Made by a program: the position numbers and the translations under genes. A DNA stretch of 64,000 bases from contig NC_071354.1 of the NCBI RefSeq assembly GCF_943734655.1, positions 75,308,838 to 75,372,837 on the forward strand, written 5' to 3'. How positions within the stretch are numbered: position 1 is the stretch's first letter; each line of letters starts with the position of its first letter. This stretch comes from Sabethes cyaneus. Taxonomy: Eukaryota > Arthropoda > Insecta > Diptera > Culicidae. Under the pieces are notes generated by a model, which had not been told where the DNA came from, made no database searches, and worked only from the letters and a program-made list of their open reading frames with translations. Below, in pieces: positions 30,543 through 43,400 of the stretch.

Positions 30543-32481
30543 ATGGATTATGAAAACGAAAAAGTTTTGAAATTAGTATTTCCTGACAGTTATGAAGGTG
30601 AGTGTGAATTGATAGGTTTATTTGACAGTTTATTTAGTTAACATCAACAATTTAAAACAGAGTTGCTCAGTGGTGATAATGCTTCCGAAGTTACGGACTA
30701 CATGTTCAGGTTGGGCTCGTTGAAAGTGGACCAGCTTAAAAAGGAAAAAGTAAGACTGCAAGATGAAACTAAACAGAATGTTGAACAGACGCAGGATTTG
30801 GCGGTTAATAATTACCGGACGTTTATCGAAACGGCAGAATGCTCGCGTGAGATCTATCGTAAATTTGTTGAAACGGAAAAGCGGATTGGATGTTTAGATA
30901 AAAAGTTGCCCGATTTCGAGACCACCTGTCAGAGGTTCTTGGGTTCTTCTAGTAATATAAATAGTGCTCGCAGATTGAATTCGTTAACGCTGACGCGTAA
31001 TGCAGAGCTACTAGAAATACTGGAGATTCCACAATTGATGGAAACATGCATTCGCGAAAACAAATACGATGAAGCTTTAGAACTGGCCGCCTATGTGCAG
31101 CGTGTTGGGAGTAAGCACGGTGATATACCCGTGATAGCTGTAATTTTTTCATATATATGTTGATACAAGGATAACTATATTGTGATTGTTTTAGAATATA
31201 CAAGGCGCAGTCGAAGCTGCTTGGCACACCATGCTTGTGCAGCTTTTATCGCAGCTGCGAACGGACCTACAATTGCCTAAATGCCTCCAGGTGGTGGGTT
31301 ATTTGCGCAGGATGCAAGCTTTTACTACACCAGAACTAAAATTGAAATTTCTTCAAATAAGAACCAGTTGGTTCAGGAATTTGCTAGGAAAAATACCACA
31401 ACAGGATGGTAAGTTATTATTCCATAATTTAATCCATGTTCTTGGCTATATGAAATAATTTACTTTTATTCAAATTACAGCTCATACGCATCTAACGAAA
31501 ACAATAGAAGCAACACGTATTCACTTATTCAACATTATAACCCAATATCGCGCGATTTTTCCAGACGAGGAAGATTTAATGTCCATGTCAGTTATCACAT
31601 CTGATCGGAACGCTACTGATGGAAGCAAAATATTCCATAGTTGGCTCCATGATCAAATAGTGGCTTTCATCTCTGTGCTCGAGAAAGATCTCGCTTCCAA
31701 CAATATTAATTCTTTTGATACTATTTTGGGACAGTGCATGTACTTTGGATTATCTTTCAGTAGAGTAGGGGTTGATTTTCGATCACTAATAGCACCGGTT
31801 TTTGTGAAAGTTATTTCTTCCAATTTTCAAGCAACAATCATTAAGATAACACTTCAGTTTGAGCAAGATATGGAACGTTACACACTTATCAATAAAGTTC
31901 CCACTGGCATAAAGCGAACGAAGGTTAATGACAAAGGTGGAAGTAACACCCAACCTCCAGAAAGTCTCCTTGACTTCACACCTCTGGCAGTCTACTGCAA
32001 TGGTATTTTAACAGTTTTTAATGAGCTTCGATTGTGTGCTCCAATTGCATTGGCTCCTGTAGTCACAGAATCTTTGGAGGGATCGCTGGAAAGTGTATGC
32101 AGACATATTCTATCATTCTATCGTCAAGAACAGCAAGCTTTTACAACATCAGAGCGAGAATGTTTCACACGATTTTGCACTTGCTTCGCATACGATTTAG
32201 TTCCGTATCTGCAACGGTGTATGCATTTCATTTTCCCCCCACCAACCATCGCAAATCACTTAGGCATCAATGTTCTAACGCTGCAGAAGCATGGAATTAC
32301 TTACTTGAAACAAAAGAAAATCTTAGAGCCTATCAATTATCTGCTACCTGATAAAATCGAAGCCGTAATTAAGCAGGTGAGCGAGATTAGTCTTGAAACC
32401 GGTGCTGTATCCATGACACAGCACAAGCAACCCACAACAGCTGATGAGGAAAAGGAATCGTCTGGTGATAAGGTTGATTAG
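30543..32481 (+). CDS. COG8: COG8, conserved oligomeric Golgi complex subunit 8
   Basis: Exons 30543-30597, 30661-31139, 31195-31408 and 31481-32481 give 1749 nt (582 aa plus TAG), all phases consistent. The protein matches the Dor1/COG8 family: SEVTDYMFRLGSLKVDQL near the N terminus, LQDETKQNVEQTQDLAVNNY, NAELLEILEIPQLMETCIRE, LRTDLQLPKCLQVVGYLRRM and RTSWFRNLLGKIP. COG8 bridges the two lobes of the COG tether, which handles retrograde vesicles at the Golgi (family knowledge). In-frame stops precede the ATG. The exon 2 donor is taken as GTAATT at 31140, because this keeps the family spacing; GTGATA at 31131 is a weaker alternative. The C-terminal tail after about residue 560 is polar and divergent. 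Confidence 0.93.
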
Positions 32482-33074
32482 GGCATTGCCCATCGACATG
32501 TGCTGCTGTGCAAATACACTTAAATTCAGTATCGCAGAATGCCATGTGGAAGGAGATAATGGCTCGACAAGTAAGGCATTTACGCTAAGTAACAGATTAG
32601 ATTTAAAAATATATATAACGCCTTATAAAAAAAGTGGATTTAATCCTCGTAAATATCGTACGATACTAATTGGTGTTGAGCTGGTACAAACTGCCTGGAT
32701 AATTTTTTTTTCGAATATCACTGCATTCGTGTGTCAAGCGGGAATTCCCACTCTTCCGAATTTTTGTGTTTGATAATGCTTTTTTCCTATAAAATGTACT
32801 GAGCTGTCCTGCTTGTTGTACTTCGATTTTACTGGGACACAGAGCACTGTAATTGGCATAGATAGAGCAATACCGTAATAGTTGAATCGGCAATACTCAA
32901 TTCTAGATTAGCTCTACAAATGTCCTATACAAAATCTTTTCAAACTTTCCTTGGTTGAAGCGCTACGGCCAAATAAGTAAAATCGGAACACAAAGAGCGG
33001 ATTCGGGCTAATTCCCATTGATGGCATGGTTTGATGCATTGGGATAATACGTCGGCGATTGCATTGCCCATTAT
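32482..33074. other. COG8 3' UTR and intergenic DNA
   Basis: No further gene recognised, and no unambiguous AATAAA close to the stop. Confidence 0.45.
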
Positions 33075-33336
33075 GGGCCCTATTCTATAAGTCATGTCGA
33101 GCAGTCGAAACGACTCAGTCACTATTAAGTACGGGGAGAAAAGACAGTATAGCGGGTCAATCCACCACCCAATCGAAACAAGCTCACTAGTCATTTGCTG
33201 CCGTTGGGTCACTAGGTTTTTGAGGGTCGAATCAGTCGAGTTGCTCGACAAAATCATGTCGCGTGTGACTTCCGTAATACCAAAAGTAGACTAGTCGAAC
33301 AACGTGACACTCGACGTGCCTTATACAATAGGGGCC
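33075..33336. mobile_element. MITE with GGGCCCTATTCTATAAG ends
   Basis: Left end GGGCCCTATTCTATAAGTCA and right end, reversed, GGCCCCTATTGTATAAGGCA form terminal inverted repeats that continue into GTCGAG. TAT flanks both sides (33072-33074, 33337-33339). It is 262 bp, non-coding, with several internal GTCGA/TCGAC words. Confidence 0.7.
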
Positions 33337-33359
33337 TATAATGCGTGGGTACACGTATA

Positions 33360-33610
33360 GTGTGGGTTTCCTTCTTTGATAGCTAGCTTGCTCTGTTATA
33401 AAAATCGGACCAAGTGGTCTAACTACAAAAGTGAACTTGCTCTGAAAAGAGGCATTCTCGGGGTAATGTAGAATTCAGCATGGAGAAGGCTAATGAGTGC
33501 CAAAGAATAAACCTTAAGTCGCTCAACATAATATGACTTTGATTGTACTAATATTCGAATCTATGTCCATCCTGTAATAAGGCAAATTTTGTAACCATGC
33601 AAGAGCCCCG
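33360..33610 (-). mobile_element. tRNA-derived SINE relic, family B copy 2
   Basis: Shares GTAGAATTCAGCATG, AGAATAAACC and ATTCGAATC (degraded B box) with 17530-17870 in the same order. More diverged than the first copy. Confidence 0.45.
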
Positions 33611-33689
33611 CACTTTTTAATTTAAATAAATAGTTGATAAACGGCTGAAAAATGCGTACCATCTGCGCCTTGTATAACTGTACTCCAAA

Positions 33690-34490
33690 GGTTTTTAGCC
33701 TCTTATCCACAAGGATACGAGTTACCAAGTTCCTTGGTAACTGAGTAACTCACCCTAGACTTGGGTGGGTTTGTGCCGCAGACCTTGCAAATCTCCATCT
33801 GCTCAACTTGTTGTCCCGCTACTGTGAAGTTGGTGGAATTGTCAGTGTTCACTACCATAGACTTAGTTTTTGCTACATTGACTGTGAGACCTGCTGCCTG
33901 GGAGCTCTCGGAGAGGTCACCTAACTTGCTCTGCATATCGGTTCGGCGTTGTGCGAGCAAGACAATGTCGTCGGCTAGGTCGAGGTCATTTAGCTGCTCC
34001 ATCGTTAGAAAATTCCAAGGCAATCCTCCATTTGGTCTACTGTCAATTGCTCCAACTAATATATTATCCATAACAATAAGAAACAGAAGAGGTGATAAAA
34101 TGCAGCCCTGTCTCACGTCAGCAGTAACCCTTCTGGGGTCGGACAAGACGCCGTCGTGCAAAACCTTGCATGAGAACACCTCGTACTGAGCCTCGATGAT
34201 ATGGACTAGCTTATCTGGAACTCTTCTACGCCTCAGATATTTTCGTGGTTGAGTCGGTCGATCGCCTTTTCGAAGTCAACGAACACCAGCAGAAGAGAGT
34301 CCTGGAATTCGTTGATCTGCTCCAATATTATGCGGAGCGTTGTGATATGGTCTACACATGATCGGCCAGCACGGAGTCCAGCTTGCTGGCTCTTGACATT
34401 CGTCTCTTTAAAACTCCCAAAAATCCATCGGGCAGCAAATAGTTGGTTTTGAACGCCCAGCGGCACAAATGTGCTGAGAGTTTCCATGTC
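33690..34490 (-). pseudogene. Second-family non-LTR reverse transcriptase fragment
   Basis: The minus strand encodes RAGRSCVDHITTLRIILEQI, LLVFVDFEKAIDRLNHENI, then after a frameshift FSCKVLHDGVLSD, VRQGCILSPLLFLIVMDNIL and LNDLDLADDIVLLAQRRTD. The catalytic box is LADD and the wording differs from the RTE-like copies, so this is a separate non-LTR family. The 3' end corresponding to this family is found on the other strand at 35240-36022. Confidence 0.8.
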
Positions 34491-34940
34491 AATGGCAAAG
34501 CAGAACGAGTTGATTAGATTTGTAGAAAATCGTACCCCGCGTATTGATATCTGCTCGTTTCATAATAGCTTTTAGCAGTATGTTGCCCGGGAAATCCGTT
34601 CTCGTCAATGAGTTTTCATTTCTCTCTGCGGCGATAGTTGCCCTTATTCTGCGAGTCACGTGACTCAATACGACAATTGTCACTCGCCGTGACTCGCCAC
34701 GGCGAGTCGAGTCACCTAGGTGACAACCGAGTCACCTAGGTAAGAAACCCCTGTCATCTAAGTGACAGACCGTGTCACCTAGGTGACAAAGCGAGTCACC
34801 TGGGTGACAAATGTCACCTGATTCGCGGTGACTCCAAATAGTCACGTCACTCGCCTCGCAGAATAAGGGTGAGTATCATATGCAGTTTTAAAGTCGATAA
34901 ACAGATCGGTCTCGAGACCCTTATCCACGATCTTTTTGAT
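34491..34940 (-). pseudogene. RTE-like RT fragment carrying a foldback MITE
   Basis: Minus-strand text LETDLFIDFKTAYDT (about 34915-34870) is followed, after the MITE 34641-34869, by LTRTDFPGNILLKAIMKRAD and INTRGTIFYKSNQL (about 34610-34500). These are the palm region of the RTE-like family. It lies directly against the second-family fragment. Confidence 0.6.
34641..34869. mobile_element. Foldback MITE with five palindromic 21-bp units
   Basis: Terminal inverted repeats CCCTTATTCTGCGAG ... CTCGCAGAATAAGGG bound 229 bp. Inside, GTCACCTAGGTGAC or close variants occur at 34711, 34731, 34753, 34774 and 34795, about 21 bp apart. Each is a palindrome. It interrupts RT coding text, so it is an insertion. 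No exact target duplication was seen. Confidence 0.78.
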
Positions 34941-35239
34941 GGGCCCTCCGTAGTGTAGAGATTTGAACCGTCGTTAACCATCATCCCGATACATTTCGGC
35001 TCGCAACGGTGATACGGTGGGATGCGTTTCTGATTTCAAAGATCAATTCCGCTGCTCAAACGCTGCATACTCCTTCTTTTCCAGAAAAAACATCTCTCCA
35101 GATAGATTTGGGAACGCTACATCTTTTATCTGTGTTTTTGCACGTTCTGGCAGTTGCCGTCCACGCAGCGTTCTCCTCATCTATTATCCTCTTTCATTCA
35201 TTGTCATGCTAGTCGTTCCGCTGATTCCATATCACGTGG
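34941..35239. other. Unassigned DNA between two non-LTR fragments
   Basis: Probably further degraded non-LTR sequence, but no motif could be read with confidence. Confidence 0.35.
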
Positions 35240-36022
35240 CCGTGGAGGTTCTCTGTTACGCTGTTGATGGCTGTTTTGATGATGATCCAACCATTCTCGA
35301 AAGGAACTTTATCCAGCTCGTTCTCTTCCAGCAGCGCAGCTTCGAATCAATATGCGTAGTTTTCGGCGACACCAGGTGGACGCCTTTCAATATCTTGCTA
35401 GCCAGACAACGCTCGATAGTGGTACCAAGACCGATATAGCCACACGGATCAGGAAAACCAGGAGTGCCTTTGCAGGTCTGCGAAACATTTGGCGCTCAAA
35501 CCAGATCACTCTAGCTACGTACGAAAACCCGAATCTTTATTTCAAACGTTAAATCCGTACTGCTGTATACCTGCGAAACGTGGTGCGTCTCAGCGGAGAC
35601 AACGCAAAAACTGTAGGTATTTATTAACCGGTGCCTGCGATATATCATTCGTGCCTGGTGGGGGTGGCCTGACAAGTAAATATCATCAAATGAGGAACTG
35701 CATCGTCGGTGACATCAACGGCCGATAGCCACAGAAATTCGTGAACGTAGGTGGAAGTGGATCGGACACATCTTGGAGAATGGAGCGAGCTAGGTCTGCA
35801 GGGAAACACTCGACTGGAATCCACAAGGACAGCGTAGAAGAGGCAGACTCAGAGGCTCATGGCGACGCAGCTTAGCCTACGACATCTGTGTTGTAGACGA
35901 AAACTTGTCCTGCCGACAGGTAAAAGCCATGGCGGGTAACCATCAGCAGTGGATCTCTGATTTTATCCCCTTGTTCTGCCGGACTGACGGACATGGACAC
36001 ATAAGTAAGTAAGTAAGTGCCA
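35240..36022 (+). pseudogene. Second-family non-LTR 3' fragment
   Basis: Plus-strand text TDIATRIRKTRSAFAGLRNI (near 35430-35490), SNQITLAT, then broken pieces matching the C-terminal part (SVTSTADSHRNS; LSAGQVKAMAGN-like). It ends with AAGTAAGTAAGTAAG at about 36003-36018. It is the expected downstream part of the LADD-box family but lies in the opposite orientation to 33690-34490. Confidence 0.65.
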
Positions 36023-36987
36023 AGAGCGATCAGCGACAGCGTAAAGGAAAACGGATTTTGGAGGCGGAGAACCACGACGAACTACCCGGTGGATCCAGAT
36101 CAACGCCTTTTTACTGAAATGACCTCTTCTTTCAACCTGATGCAATATATGCAGCGAGTTTAACCATTAAGTATTATTATGAATGATTGAGTCATTGAAA
36201 ATTATTTGATAGTAGTGATTTACTCCTTAGATGTTATATTGATGGTTCTTTGTGAAAAGCTAATCTTGGTCAACCGCAAACGCCACACGGGCTGTTAAAC
36301 TATGCTCTTTTTTGATACCAGGAACTAGTTGTTGATTACAATTTATTAGTTTTTCAATTGAACGTAGATGCGATCCATGCATAGGTATGCCAATAAAATA
36401 AAACGTGCTGCTGGTTCGATTACATCGGGTATAGTTTTCTTAAGTATAAGCGCATGATAGCCTGCACCCAAAGCTTGTACAGTACGAAATATTTATATTA
36501 CTAACAGGCTAAATATTTATGATGTATTTTAATTGGTTGATATTTTCAGTACACTTCTCCAGAACATTGCTTAAATAGGTATGTACATGCTAAAATTGAT
36601 ATAAACAAATAAACTCTCGGAACAATGTACACATGTATCGGACTGTTCCCAGCTGTTCGAGCCATTCTCGATACCAACACTACAATCTTTATGGTGCACA
36701 TGTTCACATAAGAAAATAGAAAAAAAAACATAGATACATTACACACAACGCTGGAAAAATTTAATCAGTTGTTCCACAAGCATAGTCCAATCGCAAAGCT
36801 TTTGGTTTTGCTTCTCATACCAGACCAGACGCTTTATACATATAGGTACAATTTTTCCTCAATGGATGACTTGTCGCTTTTTGCATTTTACCGCGATCGT
36901 GTTTAATTTGGAGCCTATGTACTGTAATTAGAAATAATTTTCGACTTTTTGCAGATGCTGAGTGCTGAGTGAATTCTTCTTTGTGAG
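36023..36987. other. Intergenic DNA and 5' flank of TMEM53-like gene 1
   Basis: Mostly unrecognised AT-rich DNA. A possible acceptor (TTTTTGCAG near 36946-36954) about 33 bp before the ATG could join a 5' non-coding exon. Confidence 0.35.
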
Positions 36988-38301
36988 ATGTTTCATTTGT
37001 CCCATCGATTATTCGTACGGGGCTTGAACTTAAACACCAACTCGACCGGAAGAAATCAGTGTATCAGACTGCCGTTTTGCCTTGCCAATCAATTTTGTGG
37101 AACAGTTCAATTAAGTGCATACAGTCGGCTGCCGGGACCACTGAGCAATCGAACTGTGGTCGACATTAGGAAACAACGTAGTCTGGTATGTAAGCGTTTA
37201 GACAAAAGACACCTAACATAAATTGCTTATAAATAAAACTTTACAGTCCGCCGCTATGATCTCTAGAGGCAGCAGCTCGAAAATTACTCCGGCAAACATT
37301 CGTGTTTATAGTTTGACCAAAAATTTAAATTTTTACAGCACATCCAGGAACAATTGGAATAAAAATTGTGATACTTTGAGGTAAGTTTTTCAAATATGAC
37401 TTTTCGCTGTAATCAAGAAAAGGGATTTTTCAGATTAACTGATCCGATCGACAAACCACTTGTATTAATATTCGCTTGGTTACAAGCCAGCGACAAGCAT
37501 CTTAAGAAATTTGCTGAGTTCTACATTGAGCAGGGATTCGAGGTTTTGGTAGCGCATATCTCTCCCTGGCAGTTGATTTGGCCTGTTCATGGAACTCAAG
37601 CAGTAGCAAATGATGTAATCAATTTCCTGAAACATAATGATTTAACAAAAGGAGTAGTTATACATGGCTTTTCCGTTGGTGGGTATCTTTGGGGCGAATG
37701 TCTAGTCAAATTAAACCAAAATGAATCGGGCAAGCTAGCACTGAATAAGATCAAAGGACAAATTTGGGATAGCGCAGCGGACATCACTGAGATTCCGGTT
37801 GGAGTTCCACATGCAGTACTACCGAAAAACCCGATACTACAAAACACTCTTCGTAGCTACCTAACGTAATCGAAACGGAGCGTTTCGCATCTTATCATAT
37901 ATATTCAATGCGTAATCTTTCGCCATAGGTATCACTTGAAGCTGTTCCACGAGGAGGCCACTCAATATTATGAAAAAAGTGCCTATCATTTTTTTAATGA
38001 ACCAGCTCGAAGTCCTGCACTGTTGTTAATATCGAAAACCGATCCGGTAGGAACGGAGAGTGCCAACCGGAAGTTAATGTCCATATGGGAATCGATAGAC
38101 ATAAAGGTTAGTTTAATCATTTAACAAATTGGAATTTATAATTTTAAGTTTAATCCTTCTGGGCAGACAACTCTTAAATGTTGGGATCGTTCACCGCACG
38201 TGGGACACTTTCATAAGCACCGTGATGAATACATCGATTTACTTCTGACCCATCTAGGCACGCTTAATATCGTTGGCTATGTACAGAAGGCAAAATTGTA
38301 A
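36988..38301 (+). CDS. TMEM53/DUF829-family protein, paralogue 1
   Basis: Exons 36988-37185, 37247-37380, 37434-37865, 37929-38106 and 38167-38301 total 1077 nt (358 aa plus TAA), phases consistent. The conserved part starts near residue 112. It shows LVLIFAWLQA, the nucleophile elbow HGFSVGGYLWGE with Ser191, KGQIWDSAADITEIPVGVP, SKTDPVGTE with Asp293, and CWDRSPHVGHF with His325/His328. The Ser-Asp-His layout fits an alpha/beta-hydrolase fold, as known for DUF829/TMEM53. The first 66 residues are basic with almost no acidic residues, which could be a targeting presequence (inference). An in-frame TGA lies upstream of the ATG. The substrate is unknown. The neighbouring paralogue implies tandem duplication. 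Confidence 0.9.
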
Positions 38302-40489
38302 TCGAAAAGTACTGTACCTTGACATGTGATGAAATTAAGTACCAAAAAATCTCTATATCTAATTGACATAATTATGACAAGCGTGATTTTTTCCCGGAAC
38401 TATGGAGCAACAAAAGCCATTACTGATATATGAAATAATCACTATGTAATATGGTACGATAATTATTTGTACGCTGGTAGAGAGCAACCACCGTATAGAA
38501 AAAGGTTTCACAAATAAGTGAATGAGATTTTAAATGAAATAAAAAATTGCTAGGAATGTGTAATAAAAGAAAAAAGCAGTGTTTTTGTTTGCTTCTTGAT
38601 TTGCGTTATCGGAAGAGGTTGCCTTGAGCGGCTTGACAGATGACATCAGTTGGGCTTGGGATTTATTTTCACCGGATTTACTATGTTCAAAACAATGGCA
38701 ATACCTAGGAGGCATGTAACGACGTATCCAACATTTTGAACTTTAAATCTAGAAGATCCAACATTTTGAACTTTAGACTAGATTTAGAACCCCAGTTCCA
38801 CCTTATAGCATTTATATGCAAACCTGTGGGTCAGCCTCAGCGCATGTCATTATTCGAGTTTAATATTAGAATCATCCATTTATGCCACAGATGTTATTAG
38901 GATGGTTCTGCTCAGGTTCTACTAAATGATACAATCATGAAAGAGATCATGATTACGTTTAAAAAATTGTGTTTTATTAAAAACATATTTCAAAGCATTC
39001 AAACAATCGCAAACAGGAAAGGATCAATTAGGATTTTTTTTTGTTCACGTAAATTTGAATTTTGACACCGGGTCATTCGAAATGACAGAAAGCTTCTTCT
39101 TTCTGTATTGGTTACAGCACAATATTGATATTAGCAACGATGAACACGTCGAGCTTCAGTACGAGTCAGATGGTAGAGAAGCAGGTACAGAAAGGATTGA
39201 GTTATACCTATTCTTTGATTATAGATTATACACTGGCATATTAGTTATCTTAAACGCTTCACGTTATAGTTGATTCAAGTGTCAGGTTTTTCTTATATGA
39301 GATTGAGCTTGAGTAGCTCAACGAGTTCAACTTATTCCAAGCACTAGACCACAACAAAAAATTAATGAGCTAGGTGATTTTGAACAAAAGTACATATTTG
39401 CTGCAAGTGACAGTGCTTTGACTCTTATATATTGGACAGAAAAAACAGGAATATCAGAACCACATGCAAAGCACGTAATCGCAAAATTAATTTCATGATA
39501 CTATCTAGTAGGTATACCAACCAGATTTTATCTTGCCAATCGCATTTATATCCGTTCTTTAGGCGAAAATTGTGTAAAAAACAACGCCTCAATTAAAAAA
39601 AATTAAATGAAATCGCGGCAATTCGTAAAATTGCGCAAAAAACTGCGAAAACATTGTTTAAAAGCGTATCAATGTGTCACTTTGTCGCCCTACAGATATC
39701 GAGTTCGAGATGCGATAACCCGATAACAGCTTCTGATAACGGTGTGCCGATCTACTGATCTGAGAAAAATTAAATCTACATGGAAATTAGGTAAATTTAA
39801 AAAAATTAGATGTTAAATTTGCACTATGATTTGTTGTAAGGCAATATAGCATTTGGAACTGTTTTTCCTGTTCTATATGGATTGTTATTGATTACTTTCG
39901 AAAAAATATTACTAGGTACATGTTGTAATAAAATTAAATGAAATATTATCTTTATTTATTTTTCTAATTAGGAAAATCTACTAAAACTTTCGGTTAACAC
40001 ATCTACAGTTTAAATTATTGATAGGTAATGTCTAAAGGTTTTATCGCTCTATTTCATTTGCCCCTCCCTCCGTAAAATAGCTATTCCGGATAGGCGGGTT
40101 CATGCATGGGAACTTTGTAGCATAAAATTACTGTATTGGTTTCGCTGGTACCTTCAACAGAAAGTTTACTAGTAGAGGCTACGATGTACGTGGTATGGTT
40201 GGTAGTGGTGTAAGCAACCCAATGTACCTTTGTCTTGTCCAAATTCATTCATTTTTATTCCTCATACATTTAGTTTCCATTTTTCACTGTTTCGATCAAC
40301 ATTGGGGTTATCTCATGAGTATCGAAACGGTGTTGTGTGGTGCTATTATCGAATATAAGTGGTGATCCTGGCCTTTGCAGAGAATCGTTCTGACTTCGGT
40401 TCGGTGGATTATTAACAATTCAACACATTTGTCTATAACCCGAGGATTACGACAAATACAGTAAAAGATAGTAGTCGCGAAACAGTGAT
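38302..40489. other. Intergenic DNA between TMEM53-like paralogues
   Basis: Contains possible polyadenylation signals for paralogue 1 (AATAAA near 38538 and 38562). A short tandem duplication ATCCAACATTTTGAACTTTA occurs at about 38727 and 38757. Otherwise nothing recognised. Confidence 0.4.
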
Positions 40490-43400
40490 ATGGCATTTCT
40501 CACGGTACGACTGGTTGCTACTTGTGCAGCAAAAAATGCAAACCAGAATATTACTTCCAGTTTTAAAAAGCTTTCGCTAGTATCGTTGGATCAGCAGCTT
40601 GTACCAATGGCACAGTTTAGTGTGCTAGCCAGCGCGAAGAAACATCACGCACCCCTGCAAAACCAGACTCTGCTGAATGGTGCAACTCTTTCCAACCAAA
40701 ATGTAAGCTCATTACAAGGTTACTCTTAATTCTAACATGCAAGAGCGTACAAAGCATAATTAGCGTAAATCGCATCGATAAAGTTGCTACTATGTGATAG
40801 TCTTATCAAGTTATGGATGTGGCCCCAGGGCGACTCACCAGCTAACGAACTATGATTGATTTATCATATAAATTTTACTTGGACTTTGTACGGGTTCATT
40901 ACGTTGCGTTCTCGTCAGTGTGTGGTTATTACAATTGCACCAAGAAATATGCAAAACTGCATACATGCACCGACGCCTACATATATAAATGCCACCCAGT
41001 CACTTGTATATAATGCGAGGTATGAACACTTGCAGTCCAAATTTCAAGTTCCAAGTTTATTTTAGCTATTACATTTTATTTGACTTTTTGTGAAATTAAG
41101 TTACCTATTGTCGATTATGATTAGTTGTTGCTTTCATTCAGAAAAAACAATTTCTCTCAAAAAATAATCGATATTTACAACTCGCAAAACATTATCCACT
41201 ATAATTACCAGTTATCTCAGATTTAAAAATTAGAAAAAATGTCTTGACTGAAAAAAGGATTGTTTGCTTATCTTACATTGCGAATTTACTTGACAAAAAT
41301 GGTTCTGCTTCCCTTAGGAAATGGGTGGTAAGCTAGTACAAATTAATTTTATTGGGAGAATAATGTTTTCAGCAGTAACTTAGCAGCAACCGTAGTTATT
41401 TCGAACACAACATCCGCTGGGCTCACTAAGGGTATCAATTAAAAAATCACCGAAGGTTGCGTTACTATTAACTAGAGAAGCTAGCTAGTTTTTAAAGCAC
41501 ACTAGCAAGCGATCCTTCACCCCATGCTCTTTATCAAAGTAAAATCCAATCACTTTGTTTTGGCTTAAGCGGAAAACCCGTTCTTTTCAGCACAACGTTA
41601 CGATGGACATCGAAGATATTATTAGGTACTTAGTCACGATGCTGGCTTCGACGTAAAAATCAGTGATTGTATTTCGATTAAAGTTTTTTTGCTCGCATTA
41701 ATGCAGTGTTCTGGGTCAACTCGCCCAAACTTCACTTGATTATTAATGCATCAGCCAAAATTACTTTTCTTGTTGAACAACTTTACTCTGGTTGTTTACA
41801 ACACAATTTTTCGTTTACGATCACGGTTATTTTTGCAAGCGAAGTAGCTGCTTTAGATAGCAAACATTCATTCCTATAATTATTACTACTAGGACTATCA
41901 CCGTTTTCGACATTCCTATGAGGAACTCTGCTCGAACGAATAGAAGAATAAAATTGTTTGCCATAGATGTTCGAAAGTTCAAATTGGTTCACACGAAGAC
42001 AAATTTGAATTTACCAAAATTTATCAATATTATCAGTATTTGGGTTTTAATTTAGTGTAAATTTTAGTCATCTAGAAGTGTGGTCGATCAATTCTTATAC
42101 CTATAATATTTATTCTGTTTTGCATGTAGCATATTGCCTGCAATGGCATACGGGCCTATGAGAAACTGTTGGTACTATTATAAAATTTGTCTTTTCAAGG
42201 TTTCGTCGTTTAAAATGAAACACACAAAAATTGTGAAAAGTCCATACAAGTTTTATTTGGATCTAATAACTGTTGTTTGTCATTTGCATTTTGACAATAA
42301 TATCTTACAAATGTTGGCTGCAACTACGCTTGAGGTTGTCTAAGCCTAGATGCTACACATTTCGTTTTCGAAGCATTCGACTTTCTGTTTTTTATTCGAC
42401 AGACTTCGCAGCCAGCTGTTAGAGCACAGGATAAGTGCGGGTGCTTGGATCGGATTGCTTCGTACAGCCTCTCCCATTCGAAATCCGAACAGGCGACTTA
42501 GACCCGCGTCGTACCGCGACCCCAACTGTATGGTCCATGCGAAATATTCAATTTTGAACACCTTTTCGATCATCTCGGTTGGTATTTTACCAATGATTAA
42601 TGTAATTTTCCATCTTTTAGTAAACCAGATTCAGCGAGAGAATTTTTCATCATGGATCGATTCTAATAATTATCACGCACATCAATGGTTTTCGAAGAAA
42701 TTGCTAAATATTCATGTTTGTCTCAAGGTGGCCTCAGCACATGGCAACAAACGTATTTAGGTATTTAGCGATACCCCGCGCGTGATTTTGAATGGATCGA
42801 GTAGATTGATAGTACATAACCTAAACACTTTCTCACTCACAGTAATTCTTGTGATACTTGTTGATGATGCAAAGCGTTCAACAGTTATTATCATAAATAA
42901 TTGAAACAAAACAAGTATGTGGTACGCCCAAAACAATAGTAAGTTCGAGTAATTTTGTAACTCAAATTTTGAAGGTGGTGACCAACTTCACTCCCAAAGT
43001 CCACTGACCAAAGCTGATCATACATACAGCAAAATGAGCGCGATAAAACTTAAATTGGAACTTGGGTTATTTCTTTATAAGAGCACAGGGACCAACCAGT
43101 ACGTCCTGTTTAAAAGAAGACTCTTCTGCATCGACACATGCTCTCCTATTGCGTTCCGGATTCAGTTTTGACATACTTATCCGAAAATTTGACCCGAATT
43201 TGCGCAAATGAAATTGAGTGAAGGTTTTCTGGGTTGTTTTCTTTGGTCATGAAATGAGACGCTGTGCTATCCGTTCTTACATTATTTTTACCTTTGTTTA
43301 TAATATTTTCGCGAATTCATTTACTTCAGCGAGAAAACCCGGCTCCCCGATGGCCACTTTGAAAGCCACATCTGTCCAAAGTAGAAGATAAACGCTCATC

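Noticed and set aside
31131..31139. Alternative COG8 exon 2 donor at 31131 (GTGATA)
   Set aside because: Would drop three residues and break the spacing expected from COG8 relatives; GTAATT at 31140 fits better.
34700..34810. CRISPR-like array of regularly spaced palindromes
   Set aside because: Eukaryotic context, units separated by only 6-8 bp, and enclosed by transposon inverted ends.
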